Assembly: GCF_009760915.1 (NCBI RefSeq)
Contig: NZ_VIDQ01000030.1
Coordinates: 1-64,000 of the forward strand
Direction: 5' to 3'
Source: Azohydromonas aeria
GTDB lineage: Bacteria; Pseudomonadota; Gammaproteobacteria; Burkholderiales; Burkholderiaceae_C
DNA length: 64,000 nucleotides
Shown here: positions 15,953 through 27,120 of the stretch, piece after piece
Layout of the letters: the number at the start of each line of letters is the position of its first letter
Position numbering within the stretch: position 1 is the first letter of the stretch
Notes under the pieces: generated by a model
Database searches by the model: none
Seen by the model: the letters and a program-made list of their open reading frames with translations, nothing else
Told to the model about the DNA's origin: nothing
Made by a program: the position numbers and the translations under genes

Positions 15953-17518
15953 ATGAGGTTCCTGGGTCGGTCATGGCGAAGCGTGGGGTTTGGGGCGGCA
16001 TGGGCGCTGGCCTGGGTGGTGGGCCTGGCCGCGCCGGGCCTGGCGGCGGCGCAGCCGCAGGCGCCTCGCGCCAACATCCTGTTCATCCTGGTCGATGACA
16101 TGGACCTGGCGCTGCTCAAGAACATGCCGCGGCTCAAGAACCTGCTCACCGACCGGGGCGTGGAGTTCCAGAACAACCTCGTCAGCACGCCGCTGTGCTG
16201 TCCCTCGCGCGCGGCCACGCTGCGCGGGCAGTTCGCGCACAACACCGGCATGTTCACCAGCCACTGGCCCGACGGCGGCTACCTGAAGTTCAACCGCGAC
16301 GGGCTGGAGAACTCGACCGTGGCGACCTGGCTGCAGGGCGCGGGCTACCGCACCGCGCTGATCGGCAAGTACATCAACGGCTACCCAAGCACCGAGACCG
16401 GGCCGAGCTACATCCCGCCGGGCTGGAACCACTGGTTCGTGCCCAACGGCGGCACGCCCTACGACTCGTACCGCTACCGCGTCAACTTCAACGGCCGCAC
16501 CCTGAGCTACGGCAGCGACCCGGCCAGCCACATCAACGACGTGCTGCTCGGCCAGGCCAACAGCTTCCTGCGCTCGGCCGCGGCCGACGCGCCGGATAAG
16601 CCGTTCTTCCTGTACCTGGCGCCGTACCTGCCGCACGGGCCGGCGATCGCGCCGCCGCGCTACCTCGACCGGCTGCCCGGCATCCGGGCGCCGCGCCCGC
16701 CCTCGTTCAACGAGGCCGACATGAGCGACAAGCCGCACTGGGCACAGTTCGTCAAGCCGCTGACGGCCGCCGACATCGCCGACATCGACACCTTCTACCG
16801 CAAGCGCCGCCAGTCGATCATGGCCGTGGACGACTTCGTCGCCAGCCTGGTGCGCACGCTGCAGGACACGGGCGAGCTGGCCAACACCTACATCTTCTTC
16901 ACCTCGGACAACGGCTTCCACCAGGGCCAGCACCGGCTCAAGGCCGGCAAGGGCTGGCCCTACGAGGAGGACATCCGCGTGCCGCTGATCGTGCGCGGTC
17001 CGGGCATCCCGGCCGGGCGCAAGGTGGCGCAGCTCAGCGGCAACGTCGATTACGCGCCCACCTTCGCCGCCATTGCCGGCATCCAGCCGCCCGACTTCGT
17101 GGACGGGCGCTCGCTGCTGCCCCTCTTCAGCGGCGCGGCGCCGGCGCGCTGGCGCCAGGTCTTCCTGCTGGAGGGCCCGACCAGCAGCGAGGGCTCCGGC
17201 GCCGAGATGGTGACCGAGGCCAGCCTGCTGGAGCCCAAGGACGCGCAAGCCGCCGCGGCCGAAGCCGCGCCCAAGGTGTGGAAGAACCACATCTACCGCG
17301 GCCTGCGCATCCAGTCGAACCACACCTTCACGCGCTACGAGAACGGCGACGGCGAGTTCTACGACATGAACCTGGACCCGTTCCAGCTCACCAACCGCTA
17401 CAGGACGATGCCCGCCGGCCTCAAGGCCGCGCTCAATGCCCAGCTCACCACGCTGCGCGGCGCCGCGGGCCAGGCGCTGCGCAACGCCGAGGAGACGCTG
17501 CCGGCGGCGCTGCGCTGA
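15953..17518 (+). CDS. Exported sulfatase (formylglycine-dependent)
   Basis: 521 residues from the ATG at 15953 with GGAG 6 nt upstream. A signal peptide ends near residue 33 (GLAAAQPQ). NILFILVDDMD gives the metal-binding aspartates, and the CxPSR motif at Cys82-Arg86 (LCCPSRAATLRG) holds the cysteine converted to formylglycine. IGKYINGY, FFTSDNGFHQGQH and NVDYAPTFAAIAG are further sulfatase landmarks. It resembles arylsulfatase/N-acetylglucosamine-sulfatase-type enzymes; the substrate cannot be read from sequence. No maturase gene is in the window. Placed after the ssu operon, it would release sulfate from organic esters in the periplasm or outside. Confidence 0.88.
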   Translation: MRFLGRSWRSVGFGAAWALAWVVGLAAPGLAAAQPQAPRANILFILVDDMDLALLKNMPRLKNLLTDRGVEFQNNLVSTPLCCPSRAATLRGQFAHNTGMFTSHWPDGGYLKFNRDGLENSTVATWLQGAGYRTALIGKYINGYPSTETGPSYIPPGWNHWFVPNGGTPYDSYRYRVNFNGRTLSYGSDPASHINDVLLGQANSFLRSAAADAPDKPFFLYLAPYLPHGPAIAPPRYLDRLPGIRAPRPPSFNEADMSDKPHWAQFVKPLTAADIADIDTFYRKRRQSIMAVDDFVASLVRTLQDTGELANTYIFFTSDNGFHQGQHRLKAGKGWPYEEDIRVPLIVRGPGIPAGRKVAQLSGNVDYAPTFAAIAGIQPPDFVDGRSLLPLFSGAAPARWRQVFLLEGPTSSEGSGAEMVTEASLLEPKDAQAAAAEAAPKVWKNHIYRGLRIQSNHTFTRYENGDGEFYDMNLDPFQLTNRYRTMPAGLKAALNAQLTTLRGAAGQALRNAEETLPAALR

Positions 17519-17578
17519 GGCCGGCCTGCGCCCGCTCCCCCACCAGGTCCGTCACCACGGATCGCCCGATGCTATCTT

Positions 17579-17596
17579 TGATGCAGTTTTGCATCA
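17579..17596. promoter_or_regulatory. Palindrome upstream of vapBC, probable VapB operator
   Basis: TGATGCA and TGCATCA form a perfect 7 bp inverted repeat around a 4 nt spacer, 24 bp before the vapB start. VapB antitoxins usually repress their own promoter at such sites. Confidence 0.6.
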
Positions 17597-17620
17597 CGCC
17601 AGATGCGCAGGAGGCGGCCC

Positions 17621-17827
17621 ATGCGGACCACGGTGACGATCGATGACGAGCTCTACGCCCGGGCGCTGGAGCTGGCGGACCCGGCCATGGACAAGGCCGA
17701 CCTGTTCCGCGAAGCGGTCAAGACCTTCGTGCGGGTCCAGGCGGCCAAGCGCCTGGCCGCCCTGGGCGGCAGCGCGCTCGACATGGAAGACGTGCCGCGC
17801 CGCCGCGAGCCGAGTCCCGCGCCGTGA
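17621..17827 (+). CDS. vapB: VapB-type antitoxin
   Basis: 68 residues, beginning [19 protein letters not shown], the ribbon-helix-helix N-terminus typical of VapB antitoxins for dimerisation and operator binding. The C-terminal half is the likely toxin-binding arm. CAGGAGGC precedes the ATG. It overlaps vapC by 4 bp, so the pair is co-translated. Confidence 0.85.
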   Translation: MRTTVTIDDELYARALELADPAMDKADLFREAVKTFVRVQAAKRLAALGGSALDMEDVPRRREPSPAP

Positions 17828-18201
17828 ACGTGCTGGTGGACACGTCGGTGTGGGTGCACCACTTCCGGCACGGCGAGCCGGCACTGGCGCAATTGCTTCA
17901 GGCGGACCGAGTCCTGGTCCATCCGCTGGTCCTGGGCGAGATCGCCTGCGGCACGCCGCCGGCGCGTGAACGCACGCTGCAGTGGCTGGCCCAGCAGCAG
18001 GCCCCGGCCCAGGCCAGCCTGCAGGAAGTCCTGTTGCTGATCGAGCGCGAGCAGCTGTTCGGGCGGGGCTGCGGCCTGGTGGACCTGACGCTGCTGGCAT
18101 CGGCGCTGCTGACGCCAGGCGCCTCCTTGTGGACCCGCGACGCAGGCCTGCAAAGGCTGGCCCAGCGCCTGGATGTCGCCTGGCCGACGGCGGCGCACTG
18201 A
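17824..18201 (+). CDS. vapC: VapC-type PIN-domain ribonuclease toxin
   Basis: 125 residues starting with GTG inside the vapB stop. The four PIN-domain acids are all present: Asp6 in VLVDTSVWV, Glu39 in LGEIACG, Asp87 in LVDLTLLAS and Asp106 in WTRDAGL. VapC toxins cut specific RNAs, often tRNA or rRNA, when free of antitoxin. The active-site set is intact, so the module looks functional. Confidence 0.88.
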   Translation: MNVLVDTSVWVHHFRHGEPALAQLLQADRVLVHPLVLGEIACGTPPARERTLQWLAQQQAPAQASLQEVLLLIEREQLFGRGCGLVDLTLLASALLTPGASLWTRDAGLQRLAQRLDVAWPTAAH

Positions 18202-18217
18202 CGCGGCGCCCTCGGTC

Positions 18218-19174
18218 CTACAGCCCCGCATCCTCCCCCGGCAGCGCCGCCATGGCGCGCTGCACCTGCTCGCGAGAGAGCGGCGGGGCGAAGGTCTGGA
18301 TGAAGTCGAAGACGAAGCCGCGCAGGAAGCTGCCGCGGCGCACGGCCAGCCGCGTCATGTTGGCGGCGAACAGGTGCCGCGCATCGACCACCTTCAGCGC
18401 CGTGTCGCGCGCCTCGTCGCAGGCAATGGCCGCGATGATGCCCACGCCCATGCCCAGCTCGACGTAGGTCTTGATCACGTCGGCGTCCATGGCCGAGAGC
18501 ACCACGTCGAAGTTGAGCTGCCGGCGCGCGAAGGCCTCGTCGATGTGGCTGCGCCCGGTGTAGCCGGGCTCGTAGGTGACGATCGGGAAAGCCGCCAGCC
18601 GCTCCAGCGTCAGCGCCGCGCCGGCTTCGGCATCGTGCGCCAGCGGGTGGTCCGGCGGCACGATCACGGCGTGGGTCCAGGAGTAGCACGGCAGCGCCAC
18701 CAGGTCGGCATAGCCGGCCAGCGCCTCGGTGGCCACGCCGATGTCGGCCTCGCCCGACAGCAGCAGCTCCGCCACCTGCTGCGGCGTGCCCTGCTTCAGC
18801 CGCAGCGCCACCTGGGGGTAGCGCCGGCTGAAGTCGCGCACCGCGTCGGGCAGCGCGTAGCGCGCCTGCGAGTGCGTGGCGGCGATGGTCAGCGTGCCCT
18901 TGCCCTGCGCCGCGAACTCCTGGCCGGCGCAGCGGATGTTGTGCGCCTCCTGCAGCAGCCGCTCGATCATCGGCAGCACCGTCTCGCCCGGTGGCGTCAG
19001 CCCGGTCAGGCGCTTGCCGGCGCGCACGAACAGCTCGATGCCGATCTCCTCCTCCAGCTCGCGGATCTGCCGGCTCACGCCCGGCTGCGAGGTATGCAGC
19101 ACCTCGGCCACGGTGGTCAGGTTGAAGCCCTGGCGCACGGCTTCGCGCACGGAGCGCAACTGCTGCAGGTTCAC
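18218..19174 (-). CDS. CysB/Cbl-family LysR regulator
   Basis: 318 residues. The N-terminal winged helix [13 protein letters not shown]...[22 protein letters not shown] is very close to the CysB/Cbl pattern, followed by the effector-binding domain ([12 protein letters not shown]). CysB and Cbl control sulfate and sulfonate genes in response to N-acetylserine or APS. It is divergent from modABC and lies between the ssu/sulfatase region and the molybdate transporter. It probably controls the local sulfur genes and perhaps the molybdate transporter. Which of CysB or Cbl it is cannot be told without alignment. Confidence 0.85.
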   Translation of the reverse strand: MNLQQLRSVREAVRQGFNLTTVAEVLHTSQPGVSRQIRELEEEIGIELFVRAGKRLTGLTPPGETVLPMIERLLQEAHNIRCAGQEFAAQGKGTLTIAATHSQARYALPDAVRDFSRRYPQVALRLKQGTPQQVAELLLSGEADIGVATEALAGYADLVALPCYSWTHAVIVPPDHPLAHDAEAGAALTLERLAAFPIVTYEPGYTGRSHIDEAFARRQLNFDVVLSAMDADVIKTYVELGMGVGIIAAIACDEARDTALKVVDARHLFAANMTRLAVRRGSFLRGFVFDFIQTFAPPLSREQVQRAMAALPGEDAGL

Positions 19175-19250
19175 GTCTATCGACTCATTCGTTGTGATCG
19201 GAAAGCGCCATTTTCAAAGCTGCTTATGCGCTTCCAAGGATTGATTCGGG

Positions 19251-19275
19251 TTATGCAAATTCAGTTTGCGCATAT
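19251..19275. promoter_or_regulatory. AT-rich imperfect inverted repeat between cysB-like gene and modA
   Basis: TATGCAAA and TTTGCGCATA flank a 5 nt centre inside the 217 bp divergent gap, which is clearly less GC-rich than the genes. It could be a LysR-type or ModE-like operator; the arms differ by a 2 bp insertion, so this is tentative. Confidence 0.3.
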
Positions 19276-19301
19276 GTCAGGACGGTTGGTTGGGCACCTG
19301 A

Positions 19302-20880
<1,579 letters not shown>

Positions 20881-20884
<4 letters not shown>

Positions 20885-21975
20885 TCGAGGCGCGGCTGCA
20901 ACTCGCCCGCCGCGATTTCACGCTGGACGTGGCGTTGACGCTGCCCGGGCGCGGCGTCACGGCGCTGTTCGGGCCGTCGGGCTGCGGCAAGACGACCTGC
21001 CTGCGCGCCATCGCCGGGCTGGAGCGCGCCACCGGGCGCGTGGCGCTGGGCGACGCGGTCTGGCAGGACGACGACCGGCGCGTGTTCGTGCCCACGCACC
21101 GGCGGCCGCTGGGCTACGTGATCCAGGAGTCGGCGTTGTTCGCGCACCTGGACGTGCAAGGGAACCTGGCCTACGGGCGCAAGCGTGCAGGCGCCGTGGC
21201 GCAGCGCCTCGCGCTGGAGCCGGTGATCGAGCTTCTGGGCATCGGCGCGCTGATGAAGCGGCGCGTGGGCACGCTCTCCGGCGGCGAGCGCCAGCGCGTG
21301 GCCATCGCGCGGGCGCTGGCCACCGCGCCCGAGATGCTGCTGATGGACGAGCCGCTGGCCGCGCTGGACGCGCCGCGCAAGGCCGAGATCCTGCCGTACC
21401 TGGAGCGGCTGCAGCGCGAGCTGGCGCTGCCGATCCTGTACGTCACGCACGCGCTCGACGAGGTGGCGCGGCTGGCCGACCACCTGGTGCTGCTCGAATC
21501 CGGCCGGGTGCGCGCCGCCGGGCCGCTGGCCGAGCTGATGGCGCGCACGGACCTGCCGGCGCTCTCCGGCCGCGCCGGCGGCGGCGCGCCGGACGAGGCC
21601 GGCGTGGTGATCGACGCCCGGGTGCTGGAGCGCGACGAGGCCTACGGCCTCGTGCGCATCGGCTTCACGGGCGGCGAGCTGTGGGTGGGCGAAGGGCCGA
21701 ACACCGCCCTCGGCGCCCGGGTGCGCGCGCGGGTGCTGGCGCGCGACGTGAGCCTGGCGCGGGTGCGGCCGCAGGAGAGCAGCATCGTCAACGTGCTGCC
21801 CGCGGTGGTGGAGCAGGTGCAGGCCGACCGCAGCACGGCGCTGCTGCAGCTGGGGCTGGCGCACCTGGGCGGCACGCGGCTGCTGGCGCGCATCACGCGG
21901 CGCAGCTGCGAGGCGCTGGCGCTGAAGCCCGGCGACGAGGTGTTCGCGCAGGTGAAGGGGGTGGCGTTGATGTAG
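20881..21975 (+). CDS. modC: Molybdate ABC transporter ATP-binding protein with Mop/TOBE domain
   Basis: 364 residues from a GTG start. Walker [10 protein letters not shown], signature LSGGERQR, Walker [12 protein letters not shown] and VTHALDE in the N-terminal ATPase; the C-terminal ~75 residues ([40 protein letters not shown]) form the molybdate-sensing TOBE/Mop domain found in ModC. Full length for the family. Confidence 0.92.
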
Positions 21976-22043
21976 CGCGCAGCCGCCCGGGCATGCGCCT
22001 CGACATCCAGCCTCTTCCCGCCAGAAACAACCCGGAAACCGAC

Positions 22044-22919
22044 ATGACCGACCGCTCCGATACCGGCGCCGCACGGCCTCACCCGACCGACGGCATGACG
22101 CCGGGCTTTCGCACCCGCTGGATGCGCGCCGTGCTGCTGGGCCTGCCCGGCGTGCTGGTACTGCCGCTGCAATGGACCCGCCTGCCCGTGGAGGCCCTGC
22201 CCCCGCCGCTGCAGGAGATGGCGCCGGTCACGCGGGCGCTGCTGTCCATGCTGAACCCGCTGCTGATGCTGCTGCTGATGGCAGCCCTCGGCGCCGCGCT
22301 GGCGCACCGTGCCGGGCTGCGCAGCGTGTGGCTGCAGCGCGCGGGCGGCGCGGACGCCGACCCGGCGGCCTCGGCCCGGCTGCGCACGCAACTGCTGTAC
22401 GCCGCGCTGGCCGGCCTGGCGCTGGCCGTGCTGCTCTACGGCGCCGACCGGGTGCTGCTGCCGCGCCTGGGCGCGCCCGGGGCAGCGCTGCTCGCGCAGC
22501 AGGTCGCCGCCGGCGAGGCGGCCGCGCTGACCGCCCTGGCGCTGGGCCTGCTGTACGGGGGCCTCACCGAGGAGGTGATGCTGCGCTGGGGCGTGATGAG
22601 CCTGGCGGTGTGGCTCGTGGCCGCGCTGCTGGCGCGGTGGCGGCGCGCGCCGGCGCACGGCGGCGCCGTGGCCTCTCCCGCGCCGCTGGCGGCCTGGACC
22701 GGCATCGTGGCCGCGGCCCTGCTGTTCGCCGCCGGCCACCTGCCCGCGCTGGCGCTGGTCACCGATCTCACCCCGGCGCTGCTGGTCCGCACGCTGGGCC
22801 TGAACCTGCTTGCCGGCATGCTCTACGGCTGGCTGTTCTGGCGCCACCACCTCGAAAGCGCCATCGTGGCGCATGCATCGACGCACCTGGGATTCGCGGT
22901 GCTGCGGCTGGTGGTCTAG
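22044..22919 (+). CDS. CPBP-family intramembrane metalloprotease
   Basis: 291 residues with about seven hydrophobic segments. The family motifs are present: GLTEEVMLRWGVMS (EExxxR), FAAGHLPAL and the C-terminal HASTHLGFAV with its His. CPBP (Abi/CAAX-like) proteases cut substrates inside the membrane; in bacteria they have been tied to protein processing, bacteriocin immunity and maturation. Nothing nearby suggests a substrate. The ATG at 22044 is the first plausible start after modC. Confidence 0.8.
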   Translation: MTDRSDTGAARPHPTDGMTPGFRTRWMRAVLLGLPGVLVLPLQWTRLPVEALPPPLQEMAPVTRALLSMLNPLLMLLLMAALGAALAHRAGLRSVWLQRAGGADADPAASARLRTQLLYAALAGLALAVLLYGADRVLLPRLGAPGAALLAQQVAAGEAAALTALALGLLYGGLTEEVMLRWGVMSLAVWLVAALLARWRRAPAHGGAVASPAPLAAWTGIVAAALLFAAGHLPALALVTDLTPALLVRTLGLNLLAGMLYGWLFWRHHLESAIVAHASTHLGFAVLRLVV

Positions 22920-22934
22920 GAGCCCATGCGCGGT

Positions 22935-22954
22935 CTTGCGGGCCCCGCCGCAAG
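22935..22954. terminator. Short hairpin after the CPBP gene
   Basis: CTTGCGG and CCGCAAG pair around a 6 nt loop, 15 bp after the stop. No T run follows, so termination efficiency is doubtful. Confidence 0.35.
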
Positions 22955-23038
22955 CCCCAGGCGCCGGCTGGCCCGCGCCGCTTGCCTACACTCCCGCCTC
23001 CGCGCCCGCCGTACCCACTCCAAAGCAGTTCTCTCCCC

Positions 23039-24121
23039 ATGCGCCTCGACCCCCTGCGCCAGCGCCTGCGCGCCCTGGGCGCGCGCCCCGTCCACGAGCA
23101 GCACCTGCTGCGCTGCTGGACGCGCGCGCTGCCGCTGGCCACCACCACCGCTCGCCGCCCCGGGCACTGGCTGCCCGCCGAAGTCCGCGCCGCGCTGCCC
23201 GAAGTGCAGGCCGAGCTTGACGGCCTGGCCACGCTGCGCTCCGCCCATCCCGGCGCCGACGGCTCCGTACGGCTGCTGGTCGGCCTCAACGACGGCCAGG
23301 CCGTGGAGAGCGTGCTGCTGCCGCGCGGCGGGGTGTGCGTGTCCACGCAGGTCGGCTGCGCCGTGGGCTGCGTGTTCTGCATGACGGGCAAGTCCGGGCT
23401 GCTGCGCCAGGTCGGCAGCGCCGAGATCGTGGCGCAGGTGGCCCTGGCACGGTTGCAGCGCGAGGTGAAGCGGGTGGTGTTCATGGGCATGGGCGAGCCC
23501 TCGCACAACCTCGACAACGTGCTCGAAGCCATCGAGCTGCTCGGCACCGTAGGCGGCATCGGGCACAAGGAGCTGGTCTTCTCCACCGTCGGCGACGAGC
23601 GCGCCTTCGAGCGGCTGCCCACGATGCACGTGAAGCCGGCGCTGGCGCTGTCGCTGCACAGCACCGACGCGGCGCTGCGGGCGAAACTGCTGCCGCGCGC
23701 GCCGCGGCTCACGCCCGACGAGCTGGTGGAAGCGGCCGAACGCTACGCGCGCCTGTCGGGCTACCCGATCCAGTTCCAGTGGACGCTGATCGAGGGCGTC
23801 AACGACACCGACGCCGAGCTTGCCGGCATCGAGCGGCTGCTCAAGGGCAAGCGCGCGATGATGAATTTGATTCCCTACAACAGCGTGCCCGAGCTGCCGT
23901 ACCGGCGCCCTGCGGCCGAGCGCGCCGCGGAGATGGCGCGCTGGCTGAACCGGCGCGGCATCTACACCCGGCTGCGCAACTCGGCCGGGCAGGACGTGGA
24001 CGGCGGCTGCGGCCAGCTGCGCGCCCGCGCCCTGGGCACCGAGGCGGCCGTGGTGCTGCAGCCGCGCCGCGCGCCGGCGCCTTCGCCAGCGCTTTCAAAC
24101 ACACAGGAGTCCGCATGCTGA
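23039..24121 (+). CDS. RlmN-like radical SAM RNA methyltransferase
   Basis: 360 residues. The radical SAM cluster motif is CAVGCVFC (CxxxCxxC) in VSTQVGCAVGCVFCMTGKSG; FMGMGEPSHNLDNV, LALSLHSTDAALR and NLIPYNSVPELPY follow the RlmN/Cfr pattern. A C-terminal cysteine for the methylated-enzyme mechanism is in VDGGCGQL. RlmN methylates A2503 of 23S rRNA and A37 of some tRNAs. The N-terminal region lacks the usual RlmN opening, so this may be a paralogue rather than the main rlmN. The stop overlaps the DsbA-like gene. Confidence 0.85.
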   Translation: MRLDPLRQRLRALGARPVHEQHLLRCWTRALPLATTTARRPGHWLPAEVRAALPEVQAELDGLATLRSAHPGADGSVRLLVGLNDGQAVESVLLPRGGVCVSTQVGCAVGCVFCMTGKSGLLRQVGSAEIVAQVALARLQREVKRVVFMGMGEPSHNLDNVLEAIELLGTVGGIGHKELVFSTVGDERAFERLPTMHVKPALALSLHSTDAALRAKLLPRAPRLTPDELVEAAERYARLSGYPIQFQWTLIEGVNDTDAELAGIERLLKGKRAMMNLIPYNSVPELPYRRPAAERAAEMARWLNRRGIYTRLRNSAGQDVDGGCGQLRARALGTEAAVVLQPRRAPAPSPALSNTQESAC

Positions 24122-24768
24122 AGATCGATTTCGTCTCCGACGTCGCCTGCCCCTGGTGCGCCGTCGGCCTGCACGCGCTGGAGCAGGCGCTCGCGAAGCT
24201 GCCGGACGTGCCGGCGCAGATTCGCCTGCAGCCCTTCGAGCTGAACCCGGCCATGGGCCCCGAGGGCGAGGACAGCACCGAGCACCTGTCGCGCAAGTAC
24301 GGCCGCACGGCGGCGCAGCTCGAAGAGACCCGCGCCTACCTGCGCGAGCGCGGCGCCGAGGTGGGCTTCGCCTTCGGCCCGCGCACGCGCATCTGGAACA
24401 CCTTCGACGCGCACCGCCTGCTGCACTGGGCCGGGCTGGAAGGGCGGCAGCTGGAGCTCAAGCGCGCGCTGCTGCAGGCCTACCAGGGCGACGACCGCAA
24501 CCCCTCCGACCCGGCCGTGCTGGTGGCCGCCGCGAAGGAGGCCGGGCTGGACGAGGCCGGCGCGCGCAGGGTCATCGAGGACGCCGGCGCCTACGCCGAC
24601 GAGGTGCGCGCCGCCGAGCGGCACTGGCAGGAGGAAGGCATCCACTCGGTGCCCTCGCTGATCGTCAACGGGCAGTACCTGATCCAGGGCGCGCAGCCGC
24701 CCGACGTGCTGGAGCAGGCGCTGCGGCAGATCGCGGCCGAGGAAGAAGACGGTGAAGCGGGTGCGTAA
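24115..24768 (+). CDS. Cytoplasmic DsbA-family oxidoreductase (FrnE-like)
   Basis: 217 residues with an ACAGGAG ribosome-binding site and no signal peptide. The thioredoxin-fold active site is CPWC in VSDVACPWCAVG, and the cis-Pro region is HSVPSLIVNGQYLIQGAQ. The helical insertion and length match FrnE-type DsbA proteins, implicated in thiol-disulfide exchange or polyketide isomerisation. The start overlaps the radical SAM gene by 7 bp. Confidence 0.88.
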   Translation: MLKIDFVSDVACPWCAVGLHALEQALAKLPDVPAQIRLQPFELNPAMGPEGEDSTEHLSRKYGRTAAQLEETRAYLRERGAEVGFAFGPRTRIWNTFDAHRLLHWAGLEGRQLELKRALLQAYQGDDRNPSDPAVLVAAAKEAGLDEAGARRVIEDAGAYADEVRAAERHWQEEGIHSVPSLIVNGQYLIQGAQPPDVLEQALRQIAAEEEDGEAGA

Positions 24769-24806
24769 GAGCGCTGGCCGCATGTAAATCTGCGTTTTGC
24801 TCCGTT

Positions 24807-24828
24807 GCGCCGCCCGTGCCGGCGGCGC
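24807..24828 (+). terminator. GC hairpin between DsbA-like and peroxiredoxin genes
   Basis: GCGCCGCC and GGCGGCGC form an 8 bp perfect stem with a 6 nt loop in the 153 bp gap, followed by TAGCTTTCCC. Possible rho-independent terminator with a poor T tract. Confidence 0.35.
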
Positions 24829-24921
24829 TAGCTTTCCCGTCCCCGCCACACTTGCCGGGCCCGTTGCGCGCCGCAACCGCCGCGCCGCGCCGCGCGCCCG
24901 GCCTCATCCAGGAGGAGAGCC

Positions 24922-25581
24922 ATGAGCCTGCGCATCAACGACATCGCCCCGGACTTCAGCGCCCAGACCACGCACGGGCCGATCCGCTTCCACGAGTGGA
25001 TCGGCGACGACTGGGCCATCCTGTTCTCGCACCCGAAGGACTTCACGCCGGTGTGCACCACGGAGCTGGGCTACATGGCCCGGATCGAGCCGGAGTTCCG
25101 CAAGCGCGGCGCCAAGCTCATCGGGCTGTCCATCGACCCGGTCGATGCCCACGAGCGCTGGGCCGCCGACATCGAGGAGACCCAGGGCTTCAAGCCCAAC
25201 TACCCCATGATCGGCGACACCGACCTCAACGTCGCCAAGCTCTACAACATGCTGCCCGCGGAGGAGCCCGGCACGTCCGAAGGCCGCACGGCGGCCACCA
25301 ACGCCACGGTGCGCTCGGTGTTCGTCATCGGCCCGGACAAGAAGATCAAGATGACGATGACCTACCCGATGACGAGCGGGCGCAACTTCGACGAGATCCT
25401 GCGCGTGCTCGACTCGATCCAGCTGACCGCGAAGCACAAGGTCGCCACGCCGGCGAACTGGCAGCCGGGGCAGGACGTGATCATTGCCGCCTCGGTCAGC
25501 GACGCCGACGCCAAGGCGCTGTTCCCCGAGGGCTGGAAGGCGCCCAAGCCCTACCTGCGCATCGTGCCGCAGCCGAAGTGA
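24922..25581 (+). CDS. 1-Cys peroxiredoxin (Prx6 type)
   Basis: 219 residues, start after CAGGAGGAG. The peroxidatic cysteine lies in HPKDFTPVCTTELGYMA; the protein keeps the extended C-terminal domain of Prx6 enzymes (VATPANWQPGQDVI, FPEGWKAPKPYLR) and has no obvious resolving Cys. It reduces H2O2 and organic hydroperoxides in the cytoplasm. Monocistronic; its 3' end converges with the DUF1810 gene 30 bp away. Confidence 0.92.
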   Translation: MSLRINDIAPDFSAQTTHGPIRFHEWIGDDWAILFSHPKDFTPVCTTELGYMARIEPEFRKRGAKLIGLSIDPVDAHERWAADIEETQGFKPNYPMIGDTDLNVAKLYNMLPAEEPGTSEGRTAATNATVRSVFVIGPDKKIKMTMTYPMTSGRNFDEILRVLDSIQLTAKHKVATPANWQPGQDVIIAASVSDADAKALFPEGWKAPKPYLRIVPQPK

Positions 25582-25611
25582 GGCGCTGACACGCCGTGCG
25601 GGCCCGGCCCC

Positions 25612-26034
25612 TCAGCGCAGCAGCTCCAGCGTGCGCGCGTCGGGCCCGTCGAAGAACCGCTCCAGCGCCTGCCCGAACATTGGCTCTTCCGGCGCCACCG
25701 CCGCGAACAGCGTCATGCAGGAGCGGAATTTCAGGTCGTCGGGCGAATGGAAGATGGCGTGCGCGCCGCGCGGCGGCGGCACGCCCAGCACGAGCGCCGT
25801 GCACTCGCGCAGGCGCGGCCCCAGCAGCGCATGCCGCCAGTACGCCAGCGCCTCGTCGCGCCCCGACAGGCCGTAGTGCAGCGCGGTGGCGCTGCGTCCC
25901 AGCGCCTTGAGCTGCGGGAACACGAACCACATCCAGTGCGTGCGCTTGTCGCCGGCCGAGAGCTCGGCGCGCACCTGCTCCAGCACGGGGTCTTGCGCGG
26001 CGACGAAGCGGTCCAGGTCGAAGGGGTCATTCAT
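25612..26034 (-). CDS. DUF1810 family protein
   Basis: 140 residues: FDLDRFVAAQDPVLEQVRAEL, THWMWFVFPQLKALG and LGPRLRECTALVLG are the DUF1810 hallmarks. Small soluble alpha-helical family with no settled function. It stands immediately downstream of the EamA gene on the same strand (40 bp apart). Confidence 0.85.
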   Translation of the reverse strand: MNDPFDLDRFVAAQDPVLEQVRAELSAGDKRTHWMWFVFPQLKALGRSATALHYGLSGRDEALAYWRHALLGPRLRECTALVLGVPPPRGAHAIFHSPDDLKFRSCMTLFAAVAPEEPMFGQALERFFDGPDARTLELLR

Positions 26035-26074
26035 GGCGGATCTCCGGGCAAGTGCGGGCCCCGGCCGGCATCGG

Positions 26075-27037
26075 TCAGGAACCGGCGGGTGACGGTTCTG
26101 TCCGGGAGCTTGCCGCATCGCCCCGGCGCCGCCCACCGGCCGAGAGCTCGCCGCGCACGACGGCCAGCACACCCCCCACCACCAGCGCCAGCCCCAGGAC
26201 AGCCCAGGCCGACGGCCGCTCGCCCACCACGGTCACCGCCAGCCCGAACGCGACCACCGGCTCGGCCAGCGCCAGCGTCACCGCCGAGGCCGCGGCGACG
26301 TGGCGCAGCGCATGGCTGAACAGCAGGTAGGCCACGCCGGAGGTCACCACGCCGACGTACAGCACCGCCAGCAGGTCCGCCGCCTGCACGCCGGAGACGC
26401 CGCCCGGCGCGCCTGACCCCCACCACGCCGCCGGCAGCGCCAGCGCCGCCGCCACGGCAAAGGCGTGGAAGTTCAGCCCCGCCGGCGTGGTGGCGCGCAG
26501 CACGCGCTGGCTCAGCAGCGTGTAGGACGCATAGGACAGGCCCGCGAGCAGGCACAGCGCGATGCCGGCCGGCGCCACGCCGGCGCCGGCATCCGCGCCG
26601 CCGGCCAGCGTCATGAGCGCGCCGCCGCCCACGGCCAGCACGGTGCCCAGCCACCACGGCACCGGCGGCACGCGCCGCGCCAGCAGCGACTGCAGCACGC
26701 CCGCCCACACCGGCCCGCTGCCCAGCGCGATGGCCGTGCCCACCGCCACGCCGCACAGCCGCACGCCGGCGAAGAAGGCCAGGTTGTAGGCCGCCATGGC
26801 CAGCCCCGCGCCCAGCAGCGCCGGCCAGGGCATGGGCTCGCCGGCAGCGGCGTGGCGGCCGGGCCGCTGCGCGGCGAAGCAGGCGCCGAAGAAGGCGGCC
26901 GCCACCAGCAGCCGCAGTGCGCCGAACCACAGCGGGCTCAGGGCCCCGGTGGCGAAGGATTGGGCGGTGCCGGTGGTGCCCCACAGGGCGGCGGCGCACA
27001 GCACCAGGGCGACGCCGAGCTTGGGTTGCGTGTTCAT
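26075..27037 (-). CDS. EamA/DMT-family transporter
   Basis: 320 residues with about ten membrane helices in two EamA repeats: AAALWGTTGTAQSFA opens the first, GLSYASYTLLSQRVLRA the second. Members export amino acids, metabolites or drugs; substrate unknown. The start chosen at 27037 places the N-terminus just before the first helix. The AraC-type regulator gene lies 83 bp upstream on the same strand. Confidence 0.88.
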   Translation of the reverse strand: MNTQPKLGVALVLCAAALWGTTGTAQSFATGALSPLWFGALRLLVAAAFFGACFAAQRPGRHAAAGEPMPWPALLGAGLAMAAYNLAFFAGVRLCGVAVGTAIALGSGPVWAGVLQSLLARRVPPVPWWLGTVLAVGGGALMTLAGGADAGAGVAPAGIALCLLAGLSYASYTLLSQRVLRATTPAGLNFHAFAVAAALALPAAWWGSGAPGGVSGVQAADLLAVLYVGVVTSGVAYLLFSHALRHVAAASAVTLALAEPVVAFGLAVTVVGERPSAWAVLGLALVVGGVLAVVRGELSAGGRRRGDAASSRTEPSPAGS

Positions 27038-27120
27038 GGCGCGCAGGATGCGGCGCCGGCGGCGCTGCAAATGTCGAGAAACTCGCGTCCTGCGCGCCGG
27101 CGCTGGCGTCGGCGTTGCCC

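Noticed and set aside
23039-24121. Cfr-type antibiotic-resistance methyltransferase
   Set aside because: The protein has the general RlmN/Cfr radical SAM signature, but nothing in sequence or context marks it as Cfr; an RlmN-like paralogue is the safer call.
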